From an uncultured bacterium (lineage in GTDB: Bacteria > Planctomycetota > UBA8108): DNA of 8,053 bases. The position numbers and the translations under genes were made by a program. The stretch covers positions 1 to 8,053 of the forward strand of contig CAJWZY010000089.1 in NCBI GenBank assembly GCA_913050545.1, in the 5' to 3' direction. Positions 1 through 7,068 of this stretch are shown piece after piece. Positions within the stretch are counted from its first letter, which is position 1. Each line of letters begins with the position of its first letter. The notes under the pieces were generated by a model. It had not been told where the DNA came from and made no database searches. It worked only from the letters and a program-made list of their open reading frames with translations.

Positions 1-1353
1 CGGGGGCAGCCCCTGTTTCCCCCCCTCGGTGCCCAGCCTCGATTCAGCAGGCTTCATCTTCAGCCTGCCCGGTCGAGCACGGCGGAGGGACCGGGGGATT
101 TCTGTCGTGCCCTGCGTTCACATCTCGAGGGGGCGTTGCTGGAAGGGATCCGCCAGGTGAACGGTGATCGAATCGCCGAGCTCTCCTTCTCCACCGCTGC
201 CGGCCGCATCCAGATGGTGCAGGAGTTGTTCGGGGCACGCCCGGAGATCCTGCTGCTCGATGACGAGCAGAAAATCATCTGTGCCCTCTCTCTTGTTGCT
301 GGCGCCCGGTCACGCCATGAACGCGGCGCGGTCTACGAGTTCCCCCCTTCTCCGGCTGAAGCGGCGGTTCCGGAGCTGTCCGGTTGGCTGGAGCGCGGCG
401 GCGATGGCGAGTTTCCTGTGAGCTTCCAGGTTGCAGAGAGAATGGCGGCGGCTGAGTCCGAGGCTCTTTTCCTGGAGAAAAAGAAGAACCTCGCCGGGGC
501 TCTTGCCCGTGAACAGACGCGGCTGCAGAAGATTGTCGGCAAGCTCGATGCAGAGCTCGCTGCTCTCGAAGGATTCGAGCGCCTCAAGGAATTCGGTGAG
601 CTTCTCAAGGGGTCCTACGGGAGCCTGCGGAGGGGGCAGGCAGAGATTGAGCTGGTAGATTATTTTTCTCCCGGGCAGGAGCCTGTTCGGATCGAGCTCG
701 ATCCCAGGCTTGCTCCTGAAGAGAACATTGAGCGCTATTTTAAGCGCTATCGTAAGGCCAAGCGGGCAGGCCCCTCCATCGAAGCACGCAGGGGGGAGGT
801 CGAGGCGAGAGTCAAAAAACTGGCCCAGCTTGGTGAGGAGGTTCTGGAGGCTGCGGATGAAGAGGTTCTCGACAGGGTCTCGCAGGAGGCGGCCGGGTAC
901 CTGAGGGCCAAGAAGCGCTCGCGCAAGTCGTCGAAGGTGGAGGGCATCTCCGGTCCGAGAAGCTTTGTTTCATCGGAGGGCTTCACGATCCTGGTTGGGC
1001 GAAATGCGCGCCAGAATGACCAGCTGAGTCTTCGTACGGCGCACGGCAACGATATATTTCTGCACGTCAGCGGCCGGCCCGGGGCTCATGTCATCATCCG
1101 CACGATTCCCGGCAAGACGGTTCCCAGGGACACCCTGCTGGAGGCGAGCCAGCTGGCTCTCTATTACAGCATCACCAAGCGTTCGGGCGCTGTCTTTGTC
1201 GATGGGGCAGCGGCCGAGGTGGATTATACGCCAGCCAAGCTGGTGTCGAAGCCAAGAGGGGCTCCACCTGGGCTGGTTATGCTGAGCAGTCACAAAACGC
1301 TGCGGATTCGACTCGACAGGGATATTTTCGAACGGATCCGGGCGGGCAGCTAA
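1..1353 (+). CDS. rqcH: NFACT/RqcH-family ribosome quality-control protein (5' partial)
   Basis: RqcH/NEMF/Tae2 proteins bind 60S/50S subunits carrying stalled peptidyl-tRNA and, in Bacillus subtilis, recruit tRNA-Ala to add C-terminal alanine tails that mark the chain for degradation. The reading frame is open from base 1, so the true start lies upstream; 450 residues are visible. Fragment residues 15-65 match the end of the NFACT-N domain (FCRALRSHLEGA, then GDRIAEL); the Asp-Arg pair at 56-57 corresponds to the tRNA-contacting DR of the family. A coiled-coil region follows (about 145-300) with the family block ENIERYFKRYRKAKRA. The C-terminal NFACT-R (DUF814) domain covers about 325-440: ILVGRNARQNDQLSLRTAHG, FLHVSGRPGAHVIIR and KLVSKPRGAPPGLVML. 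By comparison with B. subtilis about 40 N-terminal residues are missing. Between the NFACT-N part and the first coiled coil there is room for only some 30 residues, so the usual helix-hairpin-helix domain appears to be absent. An internal TTG at 136 is not the start, because conserved sequence precedes it. Family assignment is secure; tailing activity is inferred. Confidence 0.92.
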   Translation, partial: RGQPLFPPLGAQPRFSRLHLQPARSSTAEGPGDFCRALRSHLEGALLEGIRQVNGDRIAELSFSTAAGRIQMVQELFGARPEILLLDDEQKIICALSLVAGARSRHERGAVYEFPPSPAEAAVPELSGWLERGGDGEFPVSFQVAERMAAAESEALFLEKKKNLAGALAREQTRLQKIVGKLDAELAALEGFERLKEFGELLKGSYGSLRRGQAEIELVDYFSPGQEPVRIELDPRLAPEENIERYFKRYRKAKRAGPSIEARRGEVEARVKKLAQLGEEVLEAADEEVLDRVSQEAAGYLRAKKRSRKSSKVEGISGPRSFVSSEGFTILVGRNARQNDQLSLRTAHGNDIFLHVSGRPGAHVIIRTIPGKTVPRDTLLEASQLALYYSITKRSGAVFVDGAAAEVDYTPAKLVSKPRGAPPGLVMLSSHKTLRIRLDRDIFERIRAGS

Positions 1354-1466
1354 ATTGACCCCGGGACGGTCTCGTGTTAGGTTCTCAACAGTGAAGAGAA
1401 GAGACAGCACTTCGAGTCGTCGCCGGGCGCTTCGAGGGGACAGGATTCGCCTTTGGATTCCATCGC

Positions 1467-1496
1467 TTGTCCGGGAATAGCAGTTGTCCAGGAATA
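1467..1496. repeat. Tandem 13-base direct repeat upstream of the lipoprotein gene
   Basis: TTGTCCGGGAATA (1467-1479) recurs as TTGTCCAGGAATA (1484-1496), 12 of 13 bases identical and offset by 17 bases. It lies in the 169-base spacer after rqcH, 27 bases before the probable lipoprotein start. It could be a paired binding site for a regulator or overlapping promoter elements; no convincing -35/-10 pair could be assigned around it. A chance local duplication is also possible. Confidence 0.5.
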
Positions 1497-1522
1497 CAAA
1501 AGGTAAGGAATACGATACAAGC

Positions 1523-2212
1523 ATGAAAAGCATGAAACGCTTTGCGGCCTCGGCCGTTCTGGTTTTCGCGGTTCTTTCCCTGGTGGGTTGCGGGTCGCCG
1601 GGGGATAAAGATCCGTCGAAGCTCGGCTCCGTGGAAAAGGCGCAGACGGTCACCAGGCTGCGCAAAGAGGCTGAAATCTGTTTGCAGCAGTTCGTCGCAT
1701 CGGAAGGGGATGAGGACGGTATTGATATCGATGCGCTGCTTTGTTACGTCGAGAAGCTCAAGACAACGACCAAGATCTACCCCAATCCCAACCTGTGTTC
1801 GAGTTGTTACGCCCAGTATGGTGAGGCTCTGCGCATGCTTGGAGGCTATTACAGGACCCTGAGTCTGAAACAGGAGGAGTCCGCAACCAAGGCTGATTCC
1901 GAGCGCCAGGCGGCCCTGAAGAAGCTCAGCGAGGAAAATGCCCAGAAAGCGGAGAGAAACTACCGGCTGGCTCTGACCCAGTTCAATCTGCATGTAGCCA
2001 GCGGCCAGGTCCTCAACTGGGTTTACTGGAAGGGGTTCGAGGTTTCAGCTCGGCTCGATCAGTACACCATGGCACTGAAATACCTCAAGCTCTTCGAGCA
2101 GAACAACACTCTCGATGATGCAGAGAAGGTGAAGCTCACCAAGTGGCGCAAGTGGACCGACGACCGGATCAAGAAACAGCTGCGCGATCGGGTCCGGGAA
2201 GAGCTGAAGTAG
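1523..2212 (+). CDS. Putative lipoprotein of unknown function, helical
   Basis: The 229-residue product begins with a classical lipoprotein signal: a basic start (MKSMKR), a hydrophobic stretch (residues 7-22) and the lipobox LVGC with the acylated cysteine at 23, followed by GSPGDKD. It should therefore be exported, lipidated and anchored to a membrane facing the periplasm. The mature part is predicted helical by composition. It has a CxxC pair (LCSSC, 92-95), a charged coiled-coil-like stretch (about 114-148) and an alpha-solenoid-like C-terminal half (YTMALKYLKLFEQ, 181-193) reminiscent of tetratricopeptide helices. It ends with a very basic and acidic tail. CxxC is not followed by His, so this is not a c-type haem site; a disulfide or metal site is possible. 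The ATG at 1523 was chosen because it gives a clean signal peptide; an in-frame TTG at 1484 would add 13 polar residues before it. AAGG at 1505-1508 is a distant, weak ribosome site. No named family is recognised. It stands alone between two spacers. Confidence 0.8.
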   Translation: MKSMKRFAASAVLVFAVLSLVGCGSPGDKDPSKLGSVEKAQTVTRLRKEAEICLQQFVASEGDEDGIDIDALLCYVEKLKTTTKIYPNPNLCSSCYAQYGEALRMLGGYYRTLSLKQEESATKADSERQAALKKLSEENAQKAERNYRLALTQFNLHVASGQVLNWVYWKGFEVSARLDQYTMALKYLKLFEQNNTLDDAEKVKLTKWRKWTDDRIKKQLRDRVREELK

Positions 2213-2294
2213 CGACCTTGGGCGGCCTCCAGGTAAGCCGGGTTTTTAGTCCTTAACAGCCTGGGTAGGTTTTCCTCTCTAATGGCAGTGCGAA

Positions 2295-2336
2295 GGGGTT
2301 CATCCCCCTGTCAGCGCGGGATTTCCTCAAAATCCC
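2295..2336. other. Two adjacent short hairpins in the lipoprotein-kinase spacer
   Basis: GGGG/CCCC (2295-2298 with 2304-2307, 5-base loop) is followed by a perfect 7-base-pair stem, GGGATTT/AAATCCC (2318-2324 with 2330-2336, loop CCTCA). The lipoprotein gene ends at 2212 and the next gene begins at 2439. No T-run directly follows either stem (the next is at 2369-2375), so an intrinsic terminator is not convincing; a structured 3' end or a regulatory hairpin is possible. Confidence 0.35.
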
Positions 2337-2354
2337 CCCAAAACAGCCACAAAA

Positions 2355-2368
2355 CTGCCAATTTGACA
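2355..2368. promoter_or_regulatory. Operator-like palindrome CTGCCAATTTGACA upstream of the kinase operon
   Basis: TGCCA-ATT-TGACA (2356-2368) is an inverted repeat of the form TGYCA-N3-TGRCA, centred 77 bases before the kinase start. A related half-site precedes it: AAAACAGCCA (2340-2349) and AAAACTGCCA (2351-2360) repeat with an 11-base period, one helical turn. The same 14-base motif, 12 of 14 identical, lies upstream of dnaK at 4650-4663. Recurrence in two intergenic regions of one window supports a protein-binding site. The binding factor is unknown; the NtrC-family regulator encoded just downstream is one candidate. Confidence 0.5.
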
Positions 2369-2398
2369 TTTTTTTCTGTCGAAGGCCGTGTCTGCAGG

Positions 2399-2404
2399 TA
2401 TGAT
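2399..2404 (+). promoter_or_regulatory. Possible -10 element TATGAT for the kinase operon
   Basis: TATGAT matches the sigma-70 -10 consensus at 5 of 6 bases and would start transcription near 2411, about 28 bases before the kinase ATG. The -35 partner at the right distance (CTGTCG, 2376-2381) is poor, and the good TTGACA at 2363-2368 is 30 bases away, too far. If this is the promoter, the palindrome at 2355-2368 lies just upstream, where an activator would sit. No sigma-54 GG-N10-GC pair was found here. Confidence 0.25.
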
Positions 2405-2438
2405 CTTTGGGTTATTAAGAGTTCCTGGGGACGGAAAT

Positions 2439-3175
2439 ATGCCAGAAAGTCAGGGAATGAGCGTTTCAACTTCGCCGAAGAAGGCCGGGGTAGATGTATC
2501 TGCCATGGCGGGAAGCCTGGTCCACGAGATCAAGAACCCGCTTTCAGTGATCAACCTGAACGCCCAGCTTCTGCAGGAGGAATGGAAGGATGCAGACACT
2601 CCCAAGGAGCAGAGAGCCCTGAAGCGGTTTGCGACCATGGCGGCGGAGGTCCAGCGGGTTGAGCAGATCATTGAAACTTTCCTGCGTTTCACCGAGCGCC
2701 ATGAGCTCTCCCTGGAGGTCAGGAATCTCAACGAGATGCTCGAAGACCTAGGTGAGTCGGCTGCCGCCGAGGCTGAACGCTCCGGAGTGCAGTTCCGCCT
2801 GGGGCTCCTGCCCGCATTGGAGTCGTTTTCTTTTGATATCGGCCTGTTGCGCCAGGTCTTTCTGAACCTGGTGCAGAATGCCTGCCAGGCGATGAGCGCC
2901 GGGGGGGGAGAGTTGATACTCAAGACTGACCGGGCCGAGCGGGATGGGATTGAATACGCTGTCGGTGAGGTGATCGATACCGGCCCGGGGATCGAGAGCG
3001 ACAAACTGGAGCGGATTTTCGAGCTCTATTACTCGACCCGTAATCGCGGCAGCGGCTACGGCCTGGCGATATCGAAGAGAATCGTTGAAGAGCATGGGGG
3101 GTTCATCGAGGTGCAGAGCGAGGTGGGTAAGGGCAGCCAGTTTTCCGTTTACCTGCCCCTTGAGGGGAAAGACAA

Positions 3176-3179
<4 letters not shown>
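2439..3179 (+). CDS. Minimal cytoplasmic sensor histidine kinase (NtrB-like)
   Basis: This 246-residue protein autophosphorylates on histidine and passes the phosphate to its partner regulator. The dimerisation/phosphoacceptor domain starts almost at once: H-box SLVHEIKNPL with His29. The ATPase domain follows: N-box FLNLVQNACQAM (Asn143, Asn147), G1 VIDTGPGIE (Asp180), F-box IFELYYST (194-201), G2 GSGYGL (204-209, Tyr where Leu is usual) and a final IEVQSEVGKGSQFSVYLPL block. There is no transmembrane segment and no PAS, GAF or other input domain; only about 22 residues precede the H-box region. Input must therefore come from a partner protein or from regulated expression. The start at 2439 is favoured because GGGGA lies 7 bases upstream; an in-frame GTG at 2388 would add 17 residues without a clear ribosome site. 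The stop overlaps the next start (ATGA), so the two genes are co-translated. Kinase assignment is firm; the signal is unknown. Confidence 0.93.
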
Positions 3180-4597
<1,418 letters not shown>

Positions 4598-4612
4598 GCC
4601 GAGTCTCCTTGC

Positions 4613-4666
4613 TCTTCTGCCAGCGTGACAAGTTGGGCAGAAGATAATTCTGTCAATTTGGCAGGA
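4613..4666. promoter_or_regulatory. Cluster of inverted TTCTGYCA half-sites upstream of dnaK
   Basis: Sixteen bases after the regulator gene comes an array of related half-sites in alternating orientation: TTCTGCCA (4615-4622), TGACA (4626-4630), GGGCAGAA (4635-4642), TTCTGTCA (4648-4655) and TGGCAGGA (4659-4666). Two form TGYCA-N3-TGRCA palindromes, TGCCA-GCG-TGACA (4618-4630) and TGTCA-ATT-TGGCA (4651-4663), with centres 33 bases apart, about three helical turns. TCTTCTGCC/GGCAGAAGA (4613-4621 with 4636-4644) could also form an RNA hairpin ending the upstream operon, but no T-run follows, which favours a DNA-binding role. Confidence 0.5.
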
Positions 4667-4668
4667 AC

Positions 4669-4687
4669 AGGCCTGTATGAAAGGCCT
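4669..4687. other. AGGCCT inverted repeat (hairpin)
   Basis: AGGCCT at 4669-4674 and again at 4682-4687 can pair across a 7-base loop (GTATGAA). It could help end transcription from the upstream operon, but only AT-rich DNA without a T-run follows. Each copy is also a palindrome by itself, so its meaning is uncertain. Confidence 0.25.
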
Positions 4688-4689
4688 CA

Positions 4690-4735
4690 GAAATAACTAT
4701 AAAAGTTGTAAAGTGTTATATTTAAATGGTTAACG
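4690..4735 (+). promoter_or_regulatory. AT-rich probable dnaK promoter region
   Basis: This is the only strongly AT-rich stretch in the 316-base spacer before dnaK. It holds -10-like hexamers TATAAA (4698-4703) and TATATT (4717-4722), each 5 of 6 to consensus, but no good -35 at the usual distance. A start near 4730 would give a dnaK leader of roughly 180 bases. It lies just downstream of the half-site cluster at 4613-4666. CIRCE (TTAGCACTC-N9-GAGTGCTAA) and the HspR operator are not present. Confidence 0.35.
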
Positions 4736-4775
4736 GTAAACACCCGGGTTGATGGGAACGCTATTTGCATTTCTT

Positions 4776-4860
4776 ACAGGACAGAAGTGATGCCTGTTCC
4801 GCCGGATTGCCCGAAGGTCGGGAAGACCGGGTGCGTTGAGCACGAGCGTTCCGGTACAGG
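4776..4860 (+). promoter_or_regulatory. Foldable dnaK 5' leader with alternative pairings
   Basis: An outer stem CCTGTTCCG/CGGTACAGG (4793-4801 with 4852-4860, one T-T mismatch) encloses two hairpins: CCGG/CCGG with inner CCCG/CGGG (4802-4830) and GTGC/GCAC (4831-4843), giving a three-way junction. CCTGT at 4793-4797 can instead pair with ACAGG at 4776-4780, so the two folds exclude each other. The dnaK ribosome site (GAGGGGA, 4902-4908) is 42 bases downstream and not visibly masked. An RNA thermometer, attenuator or simple stabilising leader are all possible; no known riboswitch class is recognised. Confidence 0.3.
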
Positions 4861-4913
4861 TTGAATCAGAAGACAATACCAGAAATAAGAGTCTGAAACT
4901 CGAGGGGATTGAG

Positions 4914-6908
4914 ATGTCAAAAATCATAGGAATCGATCTTGGAACCACGAACTCAGTCGTGGCGGTTATGGAGGGCCAGGAGCCCACTGTCATAGCCAAT
5001 GCAGATGGAAACAGGGTCACGCCCAGCGTGGTGGCCTTTACCGACAAGGGGCGATTGGTTGGCCTGCCCGCCAAGCGCCAGGCGGTTACCAACCCCAAGC
5101 GCACTATTTTCTCCATCAAGCGTTTCATGGGGCGCCGCCATGCAGAGGTCTCCAGTGAAGAGAAAATGGTCCCCTACCCGATCAGTGGGGGGGAAGATGA
5201 GCTGGTCAAGGTAGAGATTGATGGCAAGAGCTACACGCCTCCGGAGATCTCGGCTATCGTTCTGCAGAACCTCAAGGAAACAGCTGAAAGCTACCTGGGT
5301 GAGAAGGTTGAGAAGGCAGTCATCACGGTGCCCGCCTATTTCAACGACTCGCAGCGCCAGGCCACCAAGGATGCGGGTAAGATTGCCGGCCTGGAGGTCG
5401 AGCGAATTATCAACGAGCCGACCGCTGCCGCGCTGGCCTACGGGCTCAAGGGTAATAAGTCCGGCGAGAAGGTGGCCGTCTTTGATCTCGGTGGAGGCAC
5501 CTTTGATGTTTCCATCCTCGAGGTGGACGAGGGGTTCTTCAAGGTCCTCTCCACCAATGGCGATACTCATCTCGGTGGAGATGATTTTGACCAGGTCCTG
5601 ATCGATCACATTGCTGATGAATTTCAGAAGGAGCAGGGTATCAATCTGCGTGGCGATGACATGGCCCTGCAGCGCCTGAAGGAGGCGGCGGAGAAGGCCA
5701 AGTGCGAGCTCTCCACAAAGAGCGCCACCGATGTGAACCTTCCCTTTATCACCGCGGACCAGGGCGGGCCGAAGCATCTCCAGATGGAGATTACCCAGGC
5801 CGTCTTTGAGCAGCTGATCGATGAATTGATCGACCGTCTGCGCAAGCCCTGCACGAAGGCTCTCCAGGATGCGGGCTTTACGCCTGACCAGGTCGATGAG
5901 ATCGTCCTGGTGGGAGGCTCGACGCGGATTCCTTCGGTGCAGAAGGTTGTCCAGGAGATCTTCAAGAAGGAGCCCAACCGTTCGGTCAACCCCGATGAGG
6001 TTGTCGCCCAGGGCGCAGCCATCCAGGGCGGGATCCTGCAGGGAGACGACAATCTCAAGGATGTTCTATTGCTTGATGTCACCCCGCTTTCGCTGGGTAT
6101 TGAGACCCTCGGGGGCGTTATGACCAAGCTTATAGAGCGCAACTCGACCATCCCCACTCTCAAGAAAGATGTCTATTCCACTGCGGCTGACAATCAGCCG
6201 GCGGTCGATATCAAGGTGTTCCAGGGAGAGCGTGAGCTCTGTAAGGACAACCGCCTGCTCGGTAGTTTTGTGCTCGACGGTATTCCCCCGGCCCCCCGGG
6301 GGACACCCCAGATCGAGGTTTCATTCGACATCGATGCCAATGGCATTCTCAAGGTTTCAGCCAAGGATCTCGGCAGTGGCAAGGAGATGACGATCAAGAT
6401 CGAATCTTCCAGCGGCCTCTCCGAAGACGAGGTCGACAAGATGAAGGCCGATGCAGAGGAGCATGCCGAGGATGATCGCAATGCGCGCGAGGTGATCGAT
6501 CTGAAGAACCAGGTTGATGGCCTGGTCCACCAGAGAGAGAAGCTCCTGGAGGACAACAAGGACAAGCTCTCCGAGGAGGAGAGAACAGGGTTGCAGAATG
6601 CGCTCGATGCTCTGAAGTCAGCCAGGGATGCTGAAAATGTCGAGGGCATGAAGAGCAGCATGGAAGAGGTTGAGAAGCTTGCCACCGCGCTTGGTGAGAA
6701 GCTGTACAAGGATGCGGCTTCCTCCGCCCAGGCTGCAGGGGAGGGGGCTGATTCCTCTGCCGGGGGCGGCGATGCAGCCAGCCAGGACGAGGACATCATC
6801 GACGCCGACTTCGAGGTGAAGGACAAAGCCGCTGAGCCTGCTCCGGCAGCTGGCGAACCGGCTCCGGCAGCCGGCGAGGAGGCGGGGAAGGAAGAGGTGA
6901 AGGACTGA
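4914..6908 (+). CDS. dnaK: Chaperone protein DnaK (Hsp70)
   Basis: DnaK is the cytoplasmic Hsp70 that binds exposed hydrophobic segments in an ATP-driven cycle with DnaJ and GrpE, neither of which is encoded here. All 664 residues are present. The nucleotide-binding domain (1-382) shows GIDLGTTNS (6-14), VPAYFNDSQRQAT (139-151), FDLGGGTFDVS (190-200) and VGGSTRIP (333-340). The linker DVLLLDVTPLSLG (383-395) is intact. The substrate-binding beta domain and helical lid follow (about 396-600), with PAPRGTPQIEV and DANGILKVSAKD. The start at 4914 gives the canonical MSKIIGIDLG with GAGGGGA five bases upstream; a TTG at 4836 in the same frame would add 26 non-conserved residues. The tail is unusual: after the standard DEDIIDADFEVKD (625-637) come 27 more residues, including a doubled EPAPAAG and a second EVKD at the very end. 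The gene is set apart by a long upstream region and a strong terminator, so it is probably a single-gene unit. Confidence 0.98.
   Translation: MSKIIGIDLGTTNSVVAVMEGQEPTVIANADGNRVTPSVVAFTDKGRLVGLPAKRQAVTNPKRTIFSIKRFMGRRHAEVSSEEKMVPYPISGGEDELVKVEIDGKSYTPPEISAIVLQNLKETAESYLGEKVEKAVITVPAYFNDSQRQATKDAGKIAGLEVERIINEPTAAALAYGLKGNKSGEKVAVFDLGGGTFDVSILEVDEGFFKVLSTNGDTHLGGDDFDQVLIDHIADEFQKEQGINLRGDDMALQRLKEAAEKAKCELSTKSATDVNLPFITADQGGPKHLQMEITQAVFEQLIDELIDRLRKPCTKALQDAGFTPDQVDEIVLVGGSTRIPSVQKVVQEIFKKEPNRSVNPDEVVAQGAAIQGGILQGDDNLKDVLLLDVTPLSLGIETLGGVMTKLIERNSTIPTLKKDVYSTAADNQPAVDIKVFQGERELCKDNRLLGSFVLDGIPPAPRGTPQIEVSFDIDANGILKVSAKDLGSGKEMTIKIESSSGLSEDEVDKMKADAEEHAEDDRNAREVIDLKNQVDGLVHQREKLLEDNKDKLSEEERTGLQNALDALKSARDAENVEGMKSSMEEVEKLATALGEKLYKDAASSAQAAGEGADSSAGGGDAASQDEDIIDADFEVKDKAAEPAPAAGEPAPAAGEEAGKEEVKD
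6834..6875 (+). repeat. Two tandem 21-base repeats in the dnaK tail
   Basis: Bases 6834-6854 and 6855-6875 both encode EPAPAAG (residues 641-654) and differ only at synonymous positions. A separate exact 12-base repeat, GAGGTGAAGGAC (6813-6824 and 6894-6905), brackets them and encodes EVKD twice. The pattern suggests the tail grew by small in-frame duplications, with selection keeping the peptide. Confidence 0.8.
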
Positions 6909-6955
6909 GAATGGCTCCAGGCTGTTTTCGCCCCGCTTCTCATTCAACATTCAAC

Positions 6956-6993
6956 AGGCCGGGAGTTTTTGAGCTCCCGGCCTTATTTCTTTT
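6956..6993 (+). terminator. Intrinsic terminator of dnaK
   Basis: AGGCCGGGAG (6956-6965) pairs perfectly with CTCCCGGCCT (6974-6983) to give a 10-base-pair GC-rich stem with an 8-base loop, followed by the T-rich run TTATTTCTTTT (6983-6993). It lies 47 bases after the dnaK stop and should end that transcript, leaving the next gene to its own promoter. Confidence 0.92.
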
Positions 6994-7068
6994 GCAGGCC
7001 GGCTCGTTTTCCGATTGGAGGGATCTTACCGGAACTAAACGGGTTTTTTCTGCCCGCTGGGAGATTGC

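Noticed and set aside
970..1665. Minus-strand frame of 231 codons crossing the rqcH end and lipoprotein start
   Set aside because: Overlaps two plus-strand genes with clear protein signatures and shows no family resemblance.
2282..2662. Plus-strand frame of 126 codons before and inside the kinase gene
   Set aside because: It runs in another frame across the kinase H-box region, which is clearly coding in its own frame; low-complexity composition typical of a shadow.
4659..4674. Sigma-54 promoter (TTGGCAG... ) upstream of dnaK
   Set aside because: The -24-like TGGCA is present, but the -12 position reads GGCCT without the required GC at the right spacing.
4726..4752. Short ORF starting ATG 4726 in the dnaK leader
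   Set aside because: Eight codons with no ribosome-binding site upstream; AT-rich promoter-like context instead.
4836..4913. Upstream TTG start adding 26 residues to DnaK
   Set aside because: The added residues are not conserved in Hsp70s, while ATG 4914 gives the canonical N-terminus with a well-placed ribosome site.
4598..4913. CIRCE or HspR-type heat-shock operator upstream of dnaK
   Set aside because: Searched by eye for TTAGCACTC/GAGTGCTAA and CTTGAGT/ACTCAAG arms; only an isolated GAGCAC at 4838-4843 was seen, which forms a local GTGC/GCAC hairpin.
4953..5777. Long minus-strand frame opposite dnaK
   Set aside because: Antisense frames of dnaK are a known source of false annotations (for example as a glutamate dehydrogenase). 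The plus-strand protein is unmistakable, so this is a shadow.
7031..7046. Second terminator before pepA (CCG/CGG then six T)
   Set aside because: Only three base pairs support the stem; too weak to call.
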